Shown: in pieces, positions 6,395-15,173 of the stretch
Numbering within the stretch: position 1 is the stretch's first letter
Layout of the letters: every line of letters starts with the position of its first letter
NCBI GenBank assembly: GCA_937928755.1
Contig: CALEZI010000145.1
Location: 1-41,490 of the forward strand
Length of the DNA stretch: 41,490 nucleotides
Direction: 5' to 3'
From: an uncultured Rhodanobacteraceae bacterium
GTDB taxonomy: Bacteria > Pseudomonadota > Gammaproteobacteria > Xanthomonadales > SZUA-5
Notes under the pieces: model-generated
What the model was told of the DNA's origin: nothing
The model's input: the letters and a program-made list of their open reading frames with translations, nothing else
Database searches by the model: none
Position numbers and translations under genes: made by a program

Positions 6395-7366
6395 ATGCGC
6401 ACTCTTGCATGTCTTGCTCTGCTGTCCAGCGCATTGGCCTTGGCTCAGCATGCGATTGCCGAGGTGCCGATAGCCGCTGCGGCGCCAGCGACGGACGCAA
6501 CCGCTGAGCCCGCGGCGGAGCCGGCCGCACTGGCGGTCGATGAGGCGAAACCGGCCGGCGTAACCGCCGAGGCTGGCAAGCCGGCCAGCATTGACCCGCC
6601 GACCGAAGCGGACTCACCGGCCGCAGCCGACAAAACGGCTGACGCTGCCGCGCCGCCCGAGCAGGTCGAGCCGACCGCGTACGAGCGCGCCGTCAGTTCA
6701 TTGGCCAGTGGATCCAGCATGCGTCTGGAGAGCAAGGCCAGCGCCAGCGACGGGCAGGTGCAAAAGGCCACCGGTACCGCGCAGGGCAAGGTCTACGCGA
6801 TCAAGGTGAGCAGCGAGCCACAGGGGGATTCCAGCAACGATGGGAACTGGCTGGTGCAGAACGGCAGATTCATGAAGCGCTCCGCAAGCGGCATGGCGCC
6901 CAGCGATATGCCGCCGGCGTCGATTGCGCTGCTGCTCGAATCGATTGCGCTGCTGCCGGGTTCCGAAAGCGGGCTCGAATCGACAAAATCGACCGCCAGC
7001 GAAGCCGCTGGTGTCGCCTGTCAGGTGCGAACCGTCAAACTGTCGGCGCCGAGCGAGCGCATCTCGGAACTCACGGCCTGCGTGGACGAGGCGAATGCAA
7101 GCATCGTCAGGTTGGACGCGCGGACCATCGCTGGTGAGCAGTTCAGCGCCGTGTTGACGCCACTGGAAACGACCGTGTCGCGTCCGGAGTCGAATGGCCG
7201 CGATTGGGCCAACGAGTATCCGGTCGCTGAGCCCGAGAATCGGCGACAGAAACTTAAGTACGAGGACTGCCCGGAACTGATCCATCTGCTGCCCAAAGGC
7301 TGCAAGGACTTCATCCCGTTGCCGCCCGAAGACACCGAAGCGCCGACCAAGAAGTCCAGGGACTGA
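6395..7366 (+). CDS. Secreted protein with Ala/Pro-rich N-terminal region
   Basis: I do not recognise the family. The 323-residue product begins with a clear Sec signal peptide (MRTLACLALLSSALALAQ, cleavage near HAIA-E). Residues about 25-95 are low-complexity Ala/Glu/Pro/Asp, a likely disordered linker. The folded part (about 96-323) starts TAYERAVSSLASGSSMRLES. It carries a cysteine pair in the middle (VACQVRTV and LTACVDE) and another near the end (YEDCPELIHLLPKGCKDFIP), which suggests periplasmic disulfides. GGAGAAG precedes the ATG. The gene converges on fhs with a palindromic repeat in the 72-nt gap. Confidence 0.75.
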   Translation: MRTLACLALLSSALALAQHAIAEVPIAAAAPATDATAEPAAEPAALAVDEAKPAGVTAEAGKPASIDPPTEADSPAAADKTADAAAPPEQVEPTAYERAVSSLASGSSMRLESKASASDGQVQKATGTAQGKVYAIKVSSEPQGDSSNDGNWLVQNGRFMKRSASGMAPSDMPPASIALLLESIALLPGSESGLESTKSTASEAAGVACQVRTVKLSAPSERISELTACVDEANASIVRLDARTIAGEQFSAVLTPLETTVSRPESNGRDWANEYPVAEPENRRQKLKYEDCPELIHLLPKGCKDFIPLPPEDTEAPTKKSRD

Positions 7367-7375
7367 GGCGAAAAG

Positions 7376-7407
7376 CGTCGTCCAGACAAGTCTGGACCCA
7401 CCAGAGC
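7376..7407. repeat. Single copy of the GTCCAGACAAGTCTGGAC palindrome
   Basis: CGTCCAGACAAGTCTGGACC followed by CACCAGAGCC is one isolated unit of the element that forms arrays at 11705-11901 and 33302-33477. It sits between the convergent ends of the secreted protein gene and fhs, where an 8-bp hairpin could end transcription from either side. Confidence 0.8.
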
Positions 7408-7438
7408 CGGCTCCCGCAATCCCGCTCCTGCAAGCGCG

Positions 7439-9124
7439 TCAGAACAAGCCCTGCACCAGCCCATTCGAGTCGATGTGAATGCGCTCCGCGGCGGGCGACC
7501 GCGGCAAACCGGGCATGGTCATGATCTCGCCGCAAATGACGACGATGAATCCGGCGCCGGCGGCGAGGCGCACTTCGCGGATCGGTACGCTGTGGCCGCT
7601 CGGGGCGTTGCGCAGGTCGGGGTCGGTGGAGAACGAGTATTGGGTCTTGGCGATGCACACCGGCAGGTGGCCGTAGCCCTCGGCTTCCAGTTCGCGGAAG
7701 CGATCGCGGATCTTCTTGTCGGCGATGATGTCGCCGGCGTGGTAAATCTCGGTGGCGACCATGCGCACCTTTTCCCACAGCGACAAATCGTCCGGGTAGA
7801 GCAGGCGGAAGCCGCGGCCGTCCAGCGCTTCGGGCGTGTCGGTGAGTGTGACCACCGCGCGCGCCAGGTCCTCGCAACCGGCGCCGCCTTCCGCCCAGTT
7901 GCGGCACACGATCGCATCGACGCCGAGGTTGTCGCGGCAGGCGTTGCGCACCATCTCGTGCTCGGCCTCGGTGTCGGTGGGGAAGGTGTTGATCGCGACC
8001 ACCGCCGGCACGCCGAACTTGGCGACGTTGCGCACGTGGCGCTCGAGGTTGGCGAGGCCACGTTTCAGCGCGACCAGGTCTTCCTTCTCCAACTGGTCTT
8101 TCGGTACCCCGCCATGCATCTTCAGCGCGCGCATGGTGGCGACGATCACCGCAGCCGCCGGTTTCAGGCCGGCCTTGCGGCATTTGATGTCGAAGAACTT
8201 CTCGGCGCCGAGATCGGCACCGAAGCCGGCTTCGGTGACCACGTAGTCGGCCAGCTTGAGCCCGGCGCGGGTGGCGATCACCGAGTTGCAGCCGTGCGCG
8301 ATGTTGGCGAACGGGCCGCCGTGCACGAAGGCCGGATTGCCCTCCAGCGTCTGCACCAGGTTTGGCGACAGCGCGTCCTTGAGTAGTACGGTCATCGCGC
8401 CCGGCGCCTTCAGTTCTGCCGCAGTCACCGCGGTCTTGTCGCGGCGGTAGCCGATCACCATGCGACCGAGGCGTTCTTCAAGATCCGCCAGATCCTTCGA
8501 CAGGCAGAACACCGCCATCACTTCAGATGCGACGGTGATGTCGAAGCCGTCTTCGCGCGGGTAGCCGTTGTTGGCGCCACCCAGTGAGCTGATGATCGAG
8601 CGCAGCGCGCGGTCGTTCATGTCCATCACGCGGCGCCAGGTGATGCGGCGGCGATCCAGTGTCAGCGCGTTGCCCCAGTGCACGTGGTTGTCGATCATCG
8701 CCGCAAGCAGGTTGTGCGCCGAAGTGATCGCGTGGAAGTCGCCGGTGAAGTGCAGGTTGATCTGCTCCATCGGCACCACCTGCGAATAACCGCCGCCGGC
8801 GGCGCCGCCCTTCATGCCGAAGCACGGGCCGAGCGAGGGCTCGCGCAGACAGATTGCGGTGCGCTGGCCGATGCGGTTGAGCGCGTCGCCAAGGCCGATC
8901 AAGGTGGTCGTCTTGCCTTCGCCGGCGGGCGTCGGACTGATCGCGGTGACCAGGATCAGTCGCCCATCCGGGCGCTCGGCCAGGCTGGTCAGATACTCCG
9001 GCGCGATCTTGCCCATGCCGCGGCCGTACGGCAGCACGGCGTCGGCGGGAATTCCGAGCTTGGCGCCCACTTCGGTGATGGGCAGCAGCTTGGCGGCACG
9101 GGCGATGTCAATGTCGGACTTCAT
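7439..9124 (-). CDS. fhs: Formate-tetrahydrofolate ligase
   Basis: Fhs joins formate to tetrahydrofolate using ATP, giving 10-formyl-THF in the cytoplasm; it works next to FolD in one-carbon metabolism. The 561-residue product starting MKSDIDIARAAKLLPI matches the usual size. Signatures include TPAGEGKTTTLIGLGDAL (P-loop-like ATP site), REPSLGPCFGMKGGAAGGGY, HFTGDFHAIT, the asparagine-rich NPAFVHGGPFANIAHGCNS segment, TEAGFGADLGAEKF and a C-terminus ending GLVQGLF. The frame is open upstream to 9280, but that extra sequence is arginine-rich and lies in the divergent promoter region, so 9124 is the start. It is transcribed away from the carbonic anhydrase gene. Confidence 0.97.
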   Translation of the reverse strand: MKSDIDIARAAKLLPITEVGAKLGIPADAVLPYGRGMGKIAPEYLTSLAERPDGRLILVTAISPTPAGEGKTTTLIGLGDALNRIGQRTAICLREPSLGPCFGMKGGAAGGGYSQVVPMEQINLHFTGDFHAITSAHNLLAAMIDNHVHWGNALTLDRRRITWRRVMDMNDRALRSIISSLGGANNGYPREDGFDITVASEVMAVFCLSKDLADLEERLGRMVIGYRRDKTAVTAAELKAPGAMTVLLKDALSPNLVQTLEGNPAFVHGGPFANIAHGCNSVIATRAGLKLADYVVTEAGFGADLGAEKFFDIKCRKAGLKPAAAVIVATMRALKMHGGVPKDQLEKEDLVALKRGLANLERHVRNVAKFGVPAVVAINTFPTDTEAEHEMVRNACRDNLGVDAIVCRNWAEGGAGCEDLARAVVTLTDTPEALDGRGFRLLYPDDLSLWEKVRMVATEIYHAGDIIADKKIRDRFRELEAEGYGHLPVCIAKTQYSFSTDPDLRNAPSGHSVPIREVRLAAGAGFIVVICGEIMTMPGLPRSPAAERIHIDSNGLVQGLF

Positions 9125-9332
9125 GGCGAGTGTGATTTCCCTTGGGGCGAGCACCGGACCCGTCCAGCGGTCCGCAACACGCGCCGCGCAGACTGGCGGC
9201 GAGACTCTACGCCGACAGCGAGCCGATTTCTTGACGCGGCGCAATGGCGGCACGCATGGCTGGCGGGCAGCGATCGCCAAACCTCGTGCAGATGCACGCC
9301 GGCCTCGCGACGGCTATCGTCTGCAGCCAACC

Positions 9333-9974
9333 ATGGAGATTGCGACGCCGATGATCACGGGGCTGGAAGCACTGGAACGGTTGCGCGAGGGCAACCAACG
9401 ATTCGCGTCGGAGATGCGCAGCAGCGAAGGTCAGGTTGGGCAGACCCGTCGTCGCGAGGTGGTTGGCGGTCAGGAGCCGTTCGCGATCATTCTCGGCTGC
9501 TCCGATTCGCGCGTGCCTGCCGAGATCATTTTCGACCAGGGCCTGGGCGATCTGTTCGTGATTCGCGTCGCCGGCAACATCGTCGCACCCTCGCAGGTCG
9601 GCAGCGTCGAGTTCGCAGCCGGGCGCTTCGGCACGCGGCTGGTGGTGGTGCTCGGTCATTCGAACTGTGGCGCGGTGCTGGCGACGCTGGAGGAACTCGG
9701 CCGCCCGCGCCAGGACCAGTCGCGCAATCTGCGCTCGATCGTCGATCGCATCCGGCCGTCGGTCGAGCCGCTGCTTGGCACCGAGCTTGGCCAGCATCGG
9801 GCGCAGCTGATTGAGCACGCGGTGCGTGCCAACATTCGCGTCTCGGCCAATCATCTGCGCAACGGCTCGGAAGTGCTGGAACAACTGATCCAGAAGGACG
9901 GCCTGCTGGTGGTCGGTGCGGAATACTCGTTGCAGACCGGTCTGGTCGACTTCTTCGACGGCGTACCGGGCTGA
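9333..9974 (+). CDS. Beta-class carbonic anhydrase
   Basis: A zinc enzyme interconverting CO2 and bicarbonate in the cytoplasm. The 213-residue product shows the beta-class zinc ligands and Asp-Arg dyad: CSDSRVP (about C56, D58, R60) and GHSNCG (about H109, C112). Conserved FVIRVAGN and FDQGLGDLF segments lie between, and the C-terminal GAEYSLQTG is typical. The ATG at 9333 fits; an alternative ATG at 9351 would remove six residues and leave the domain intact. It is divergent from fhs across a gap of about 210 bp holding both promoters. The EAL gene follows after 96 bp on the same strand. Confidence 0.95.
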   Translation: MEIATPMITGLEALERLREGNQRFASEMRSSEGQVGQTRRREVVGGQEPFAIILGCSDSRVPAEIIFDQGLGDLFVIRVAGNIVAPSQVGSVEFAAGRFGTRLVVVLGHSNCGAVLATLEELGRPRQDQSRNLRSIVDRIRPSVEPLLGTELGQHRAQLIEHAVRANIRVSANHLRNGSEVLEQLIQKDGLLVVGAEYSLQTGLVDFFDGVPG

Positions 9975-10070
9975 GGTCGAGGTACAAGGATCGTTGAGCG
10001 ACACGCTCCCCAAGCTGCGCGGGCTGCAGGTAGCATCGTCGCCCGAATACGCGGCACTGAGAGATTTGAG

Positions 10071-10823
10071 TTGACCGATATCCGCATCGAGTCGCTGACC
10101 ACGCACTACCAACCGATCGTCGACCTCGACAACGGCGAAGTGGTCGGTTTCGAGGCACTCAGTCGCCTCATCGAGGCCGATGGCTCGGTGCGCTCGGCCG
10201 GTGCGCTGATGGACGAACTCGAGCGCGAGCCAGAGGCACAATACGCGGTCATCCGGCGCCTGCTGGACGGCCTGCACCGCGACATTGTGCCGATTTTCGA
10301 ACGCCGGCCCGGCTTTTACGTCAGCGTCAACATTCCCCCGGCAGTGCTCGGGACCGAGCGCATCGGCCCGATGCTTGCCGAAATCAGTCTGTCGGCATGG
10401 TTGCCGCGGCTGGTGGTGGAAATCACCGAACGCCAGGCGCTGTCGGAACTCGGGCGCTCGGCCATCGACGCCGCGCGCGCGCTCGGCATCACCGTCGCAC
10501 TGGACGATTTCGGCACCGGACACAGCGGCCTTTCGCAATTCGTAGGTCTCGACCTCGATGTGCTCAAGGTCGATCGCAGCCTGCTGTTGCCGGTACTCGC
10601 CAATCGCACCGCGGCGCGCATGCTGCGCGGCATCGTCGGCCTTGCCGCAGCACTGCGCATGCGCACCATCGCCGAGGGCGTGGAAAGCTGGGAGCAGGCG
10701 TTCTTCCTGCGCGCTGCCGGCATCGACTACGGCCAGGGCTTCTTCTGGAGTCCGGCGGTTCCCGCCGACGAGATCGAAGCGATGATCGAACACGGGTACG
10801 CCGACAAGCTGGAGCGACCTTAG
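10071..10823 (+). CDS. EAL-domain cyclic-di-GMP phosphodiesterase
   Basis: A stand-alone EAL domain of 250 residues with no N-terminal sensor or transmembrane part. EAL domains hydrolyse c-di-GMP to pGpG. The residues expected for catalysis are present: E28-A-L in GFEALSR, N87 in VNIPP, E117 in VEITE, the DD pair 145-146 in LDDFGTG, K166 in LKVDRS, E202 in AEGVE and Q222 in GQGFFW. It should be active, given metal. The start is a TTG at 10071 preceded by GAGAGATTTGAG; no ATG lies before the domain. The usual QGYxF segment reads QGFFWSP. Without its own sensor, control must be through expression or a partner protein. Confidence 0.9.
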   Translation: MTDIRIESLTTHYQPIVDLDNGEVVGFEALSRLIEADGSVRSAGALMDELEREPEAQYAVIRRLLDGLHRDIVPIFERRPGFYVSVNIPPAVLGTERIGPMLAEISLSAWLPRLVVEITERQALSELGRSAIDAARALGITVALDDFGTGHSGLSQFVGLDLDVLKVDRSLLLPVLANRTAARMLRGIVGLAAALRMRTIAEGVESWEQAFFLRAAGIDYGQGFFWSPAVPADEIEAMIEHGYADKLERP

Positions 10824-10931
10824 GAGAGAACCCGGTCACGTTGCCCGCAGGGCCCCCGAAACCGTGGATGCCCGTCACATGGCCCCACGCGTAACGCGCC
10901 CAGCGAACAACTCGCACCCGCCTTCCACCGC

Positions 10932-11360
10932 TCAGACGCTGCCCTGCGCTGCGTCCGCCTCCGCCAACCGCTGCTCAAGCCACACCCGCGCCACGTCCTG
11001 ATCGTCGAAGAATCCCAGCGCGCAGCCGGCGTGTTCGAACACGCGGGTCCACTGCGCACGGATCAGGTGACGCACCGGCGACTGCGGCAGCACAATGGCC
11101 ACGGCCGCGCGCCCGGCAGCCGTCACCCGGACGGCGGTCTCGCGCATCAGCTCCTCGGCGTCGGGTGTCAGCAGCGTATCGTCGTCGCTGCGTCCGAGCA
11201 CACCCCAGCGCGTACCGGCGAGTTCGGCAGCCAGCGACTGCAGGATCTTGTGATAAGCCTCCATGGCCTCCCGATTGGACGGGCCGCCGCCGTGGGCGTA
11301 GACGATGCGACCGTCGCGATAGAGGCTGCGCTGACCGCCGTGAGCGGGGAACGGTTGCAT
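10932..11360 (-). CDS. STAS/SpoIIAA-like small protein
   Basis: 142 residues from the ATG at 11360 (MQPFPAHGGQ). The pattern RDGRIVYAHGGGPSNREAM, then a helix (EAYHKILQSLAAEL), then WGVLGRSDDDTLLTPDAEEL and the final FFDDQDVARVWLEQRL resembles the SpoIIAA-like/STAS fold found in small bacterial proteins of unknown role. No phosphorylatable anti-anti-sigma serine motif is recognised, so a sigma-control role is not claimed. An upstream ATG (11423) is in frame but adds only arginine-rich sequence. It converges with the EAL gene across 108 bp. Confidence 0.65.
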   Translation of the reverse strand: MQPFPAHGGQRSLYRDGRIVYAHGGGPSNREAMEAYHKILQSLAAELAGTRWGVLGRSDDDTLLTPDAEELMRETAVRVTAAGRAAVAIVLPQSPVRHLIRAQWTRVFEHAGCALGFFDDQDVARVWLEQRLAEADAAQGSV

Positions 11361-11704
11361 GGCTGGATCCGGTTGCCTCTGGCGTCGTTGACCGACCGCG
11401 AATCGCGGCGGCCCGTGTTGCATGTTATCGCGTCGCCGACGCCGTGCAGGACCTTTGAATCTGCGCGATTTCAGCAAGCTCCGGCGGCTGAAGTCCGCTG
11501 GAGTGCGCGCGCCGCGCTGCCGCACAGGCCTCGGCGGGCTGACCGGCCGCCGCTGCGGCGCTCGCCATCAAGATCAGGCTGCCGACGTCCTGACTATTCG
11601 CGACCGACGTTGCAAATGGATGCAGACGCTCCGAACCCTGATGCCATCCTATCGCTTTTGCGAACGCTTTTGACTATCTGCGCATTGGGCCGTTTCGCGG
11701 CTTC
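11361..11704. other. Intergenic stretch without recognisable gene
   Basis: 344 bases upstream of the STAS-like gene. A short hairpin-like GGCGGCTGAAGTCCGCT occurs near 11480, and the final ~80 bases are less GC-rich. I see no protein, RNA or repeat that I can support. The promoter of the STAS-like gene should be here. Confidence 0.5.
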
Positions 11705-11901
11705 TGTGGGTCCAGACTTGTCTGGACGCTCTTGCTTTCAAGGAGCGGAAAGCGTCCAGACAAGTCTGGACCCACCAGGAGCCAAAGCAAGGGCGTCCAG
11801 ACAAGTCTGGACCCACCAGGAGCGGAAGCAAGAGCGTCCAGACAAGTCTGGACCCACCAGGAGCCGAAGCAAGGGCGTCCAGACAAGTCTGGACCCACCA
11901 G
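11705..11901. repeat. Palindromic repeat array (one inverted, four direct units)
   Basis: Units of CGTCCAGACAAGTCTGGACC with a following CACCAG recur every ~41-42 bp, joined by GAGC(C/G)(A/G)AAGCAAG spacers. The first unit (11708-11727) is in the opposite orientation. The core GTCCAGAC-AA-GTCTGGAC is an 8-bp palindrome. The same layout (one inverted then three direct units) occurs at 33302-33477, and a single unit at 7376-7407. This is a BIME/REP-type element, not CRISPR, because the repeat is palindromic and the spacers are also repetitive. ORFs across it read as repeated GPDLSGR peptides and are spurious. Confidence 0.9.
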
Positions 11902-12011
11902 AACTGGCTAGTTAACCGACTCGTCGTAGTCGAACATCAGGTTCTCGAGCCAGGAATGGGCGGCTTCTGCTGTTCCAAGGAACATCGGGAAGCCGCATCG
12001 AAAAGCGCAGG

Positions 12012-15000
12012 CTACCGCGCGCGTTGCCGCACCCACACTGTGCGTTCGCGCCAGGCCAGCACGCTGAGCAGCAGGCACGGCAGGAAGGTCAGCGTGACCA
12101 GCGTGGAGAACGCCAGGCCGAACAGCACGATGGCGCCGAGGCCGCGGTAGAGCTCGGTGCCGGCGCCGGGGATCAGCACCAGCGGCGCGAGGCCGAAGAT
12201 CGTGGTGCAGGTGGTCATCAGGATCGGGCGCAGCCGCGACTTCACCGCCTGCGCGACGGCATCGGCAGCGGAGACCGCGCCCTCGTCCAGCAAGCGATAG
12301 GTCTCGTCGACGATCAGGATCGGATTGTTGACCACGGTTCCCAGCAGCACCAGGAAACCGAGCAGCGTGATCATGTCGAACGGCTGGGCGAAGGCCGCCA
12401 GGCCGATCAGCGGCAGCGCGGCACCGAAGGCATTCAGCAGGGCCAGTCCGAGGATGCCGCCGGCCAGTCCGAGCGGCACCGTCGCCATCACCAGCAGTGG
12501 CCGTCCCCAGTGACGGAAGATCGCCACCAGCAGCAGATAACACAGCAGCAAGGCGATGGCGAAGTTGCCGGTCACCGCCTGGCGCGTGGCGTCGAGCTGG
12601 TCGCTGGCACCGGAAATGTCGAGGCTCACGCCCTGCGGCAGTTCGCCGGCCGCGCGCATGGCGTCGAGCAGTTCGCTGCGCACTTTGGCGACGCCGGTCT
12701 CCAGCGCCACATCGCGTGGCGGCACGATGCTCAGCGTGACCGTGCGCCGCCCATCGAGGCGACGGATGTTCTCGCTGTCGGCTGATTCGATGAGATCGGC
12801 CAGCGCCGAGATCGGCAGCACCGCACCGCTCGGCGTGGCCAGCGGCAGATCGCGCAGGTTCTCGACCTGCTGCCGGTTGCCGGCATTGCTGTAGAGGAAG
12901 ATGTCGATCTTGTCGTCGCCGAGGATCAGTTCGTCGACATAGGCACCGTCGCTGAGCGCCGCCACCGCATAACCGAAGCTGCTGGCGTCGAAACCGACCT
13001 CGGCGAGCCGCTCCCAGCGCGGATGCAATTCCACCAGCGGTTGAGTCAGGCTCAAAGTCGACGGGTTGGAGTCGATGCGGGCGCCCTCGAACAAGCCTTG
13101 CGCACGCTCGTAGGCGCGTTCGGCCACCCGGTAAAGCTCGGCCAGATCGACGCCGGAGATGTCGACATTGATGCTGCGCGTACCGCCATCGTTGCTGGAG
13201 ATGATCGAGCCGCGCGCGGAGAACGCGCGCATGCCCGGATAGGCGCGGAAGCGCGCATCCAGCGCGTCCATCAGGGCGTTGATCTGCGCCGGATCCTTGG
13301 GCTCGGCGATGATGCGCAGCCCGCCGCTGCTGATCGACAGGTTGAAGTAGGCCAGCGCCGGCATGTCGCTGGCGCCGCTGCGGAAAAGCTCGGGCTGTTC
13401 GTCCAGATGCGGCAGCAGCCCGTCCATCACCTGACGCCCGATCGCCTCCATCTCCGACAGGTTGTAGCCGGGCGGCGCGATCATCCGCGCGAAGGTCTTC
13501 GGCTCTTCGCCCTCCGGCAGGTACTCGGCCGGCGGCGTCAGCAGCGCGATGATCGCCAGCGTGGCTGCCGCCATGCCGAGCACCAGCGAAAGTCGGCGCC
13601 GCGCATCGGCAAACAGCCAGGCCAGGCGCTGGCTGTTGCGATCGAACCAGCTGCTGCCGGGCACCTGCGCCTGCCCGCTGACGCCGAGACCGAAGCTCGC
13701 CGCCATCGCCGGGACCACCGTGATGGCGACCGCCATCGACGCCAGGATCGAAGCGGAGATGGCGATCGCGATATCCGAATACAACTGCCCGGCTTCTTCC
13801 TTGATGAACAGGATCGGCGCGAATACCAGCACCGTGGTCAGTGTCGACGCCAGCACCGCTGGCCACACGCGACGCACGCCGGCGACGGCGGCGTCGAAGC
13901 GGCTCAAGCCCTTGCGCCGTGCCTGGTCGATGCTTTCGAGCACGACGATGGTGTTGTCCACGGTCATGCCGATGGCAAAGGCCACGCCGGCGAGCGAGAT
14001 CACGTTGAGCGTGCGCCCGGCGAGCAGCAGGCCAACGAAGGCCGCCACGGTGCAGATCGGAATGGCGACGACGCCAGTCAGCGTGGCGCGCCCGGAGCGC
14101 AGGAACAAGTACATCACCAGCGTCGCCAGCAGCGCACCGAGCGCCAGATTGGTCCACACGTTGGCGACCGAATCCTCGACATAGCGCACGTCGTCGCCGG
14201 TCAGCGTCGCTTCCAGGCCGAGCGGCGCCAGCAGCTCGCGATTGACCTCGTCGAGCACCGGCAGCATCGCCCGCTTGATCTCGATGACGTTGGAGCCGGG
14301 CTCGCGGCGAATCGACAGATTGAGGCTCGGCGTGCCGTTGTAAAAGCCCAGTTCGCGCCGCTCGTAGTGATCGAGCGACACCGATGCGACGTCGCGCAGG
14401 CGGACCAGCGTGCCACTGCGCTCGGCGATCACCAGCTCGCTGATGGCGTCAATGTCGCGAAAACGGCCGACCGTGCGCAGCAGGTAACGGCGCTTGCCGC
14501 TGTCGAGGTCGCCGCCGGAACTGTCTTGATTGCGCGCTCGCAGTGCATTGCGGATATCACTCAGCCCGATCCCGCGTTTGGCCAGTTGCAGCGGATCGAC
14601 TTCGATGCGCACCTGGCGTTCGCTGCCGCCGCCGACCTGCACCAGCGCCACGCCGGGCACGCGCTCGAAACGCGGGCGCACCTGGTCCTCGATGAAATCG
14701 CGCAGCATGTCGAGGTCGAGCTCGATGGCGCTGTCGGCACGCGCGCCTATGCGGAAATAAAGAAAGGCATTGTTGGAGAAGGAACTGCTCGACAGACTCG
14801 GTTCGTCGACATTCTCCGGATAACCGGAAACCTGGCTGAGCGCATTGCTGGTGCGGATCAGCGCCTCGTTGATGTCGACGCCGAAGGGGAATTCCAGCTC
14901 GATGCTGGCGCGCCCGGTGCTGGCACTGGAGACCATGCGCTTCAGGTTCGGCAGCGTGCGCAGGTACTGCTCCTGCTCCAGCAGGATCTCCTTCTCGACG

Positions 15001-15170
15001 TCCTGCGGCGTGGCGCCCGGCCAGCGCGTTTCCACGCTGATCGTGCGCACTTCCAGGTCCGGGATCATCTGCACCGGCACGCGCAGCGCCGAGGCAATAC
15101 CGAGTACCACCAGGATCAGCACCGCGACCGCGATCAGCGAACCCTGGCGCAGCGTCGAATCGAAGCCCAT
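12012..15170 (-). CDS. RND efflux permease (AcrB/HAE1-type)
   Basis: An inner-membrane proton-driven pump subunit of 1052 residues, the usual size. It has an N-terminal TM1 (SLIAVAVLILVVLGIASALR), a first periplasmic loop with the pore/porter pattern (RWPGATPQDVEKEI...), TM2-6 near residues 340-475 including IGMTVDNTIVVLES with the conserved TM4 aspartate, a second large loop, and a matching C-terminal TM set (GFLVLLGTVVNNPILIVDE). It is preceded by its adaptor with only 3 nt between stop and start, so the two are co-transcribed. No TolC-like outer-membrane gene is in the window. Substrate cannot be read from sequence; both multidrug (HAE1) and other small-molecule pumps fit. Confidence 0.93.
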   Translation of the reverse strand: MGFDSTLRQGSLIAVAVLILVVLGIASALRVPVQMIPDLEVRTISVETRWPGATPQDVEKEILLEQEQYLRTLPNLKRMVSSASTGRASIELEFPFGVDINEALIRTSNALSQVSGYPENVDEPSLSSSSFSNNAFLYFRIGARADSAIELDLDMLRDFIEDQVRPRFERVPGVALVQVGGGSERQVRIEVDPLQLAKRGIGLSDIRNALRARNQDSSGGDLDSGKRRYLLRTVGRFRDIDAISELVIAERSGTLVRLRDVASVSLDHYERRELGFYNGTPSLNLSIRREPGSNVIEIKRAMLPVLDEVNRELLAPLGLEATLTGDDVRYVEDSVANVWTNLALGALLATLVMYLFLRSGRATLTGVVAIPICTVAAFVGLLLAGRTLNVISLAGVAFAIGMTVDNTIVVLESIDQARRKGLSRFDAAVAGVRRVWPAVLASTLTTVLVFAPILFIKEEAGQLYSDIAIAISASILASMAVAITVVPAMAASFGLGVSGQAQVPGSSWFDRNSQRLAWLFADARRRLSLVLGMAAATLAIIALLTPPAEYLPEGEEPKTFARMIAPPGYNLSEMEAIGRQVMDGLLPHLDEQPELFRSGASDMPALAYFNLSISSGGLRIIAEPKDPAQINALMDALDARFRAYPGMRAFSARGSIISSNDGGTRSINVDISGVDLAELYRVAERAYERAQGLFEGARIDSNPSTLSLTQPLVELHPRWERLAEVGFDASSFGYAVAALSDGAYVDELILGDDKIDIFLYSNAGNRQQVENLRDLPLATPSGAVLPISALADLIESADSENIRRLDGRRTVTLSIVPPRDVALETGVAKVRSELLDAMRAAGELPQGVSLDISGASDQLDATRQAVTGNFAIALLLCYLLLVAIFRHWGRPLLVMATVPLGLAGGILGLALLNAFGAALPLIGLAAFAQPFDMITLLGFLVLLGTVVNNPILIVDETYRLLDEGAVSAADAVAQAVKSRLRPILMTTCTTIFGLAPLVLIPGAGTELYRGLGAIVLFGLAFSTLVTLTFLPCLLLSVLAWRERTVWVRQRAR

Positions 15171-15173
15171 CGC

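Noticed and set aside
11705..11901. Regularly spaced repeats resembling a CRISPR array (also at 33302-33477)
   Set aside because: The repeat is a short palindrome, the intervals are themselves near-identical, one unit is inverted, and no cas gene is near. It is a BIME/REP-type array.
11031..11915. Long plus- and minus-strand ORFs over the palindrome array, with repeated VQTSLDPP or GPDLSGR peptides
   Set aside because: They are translations of the repeat itself; there is no coding signal outside it.
11908..11985. Short minus-strand peptide tail ending SWLENLMFDYDESVN after the RND permease
   Set aside because: Only about 25 plausible codons with no start context. It may be a gene remnant but is too short to support.
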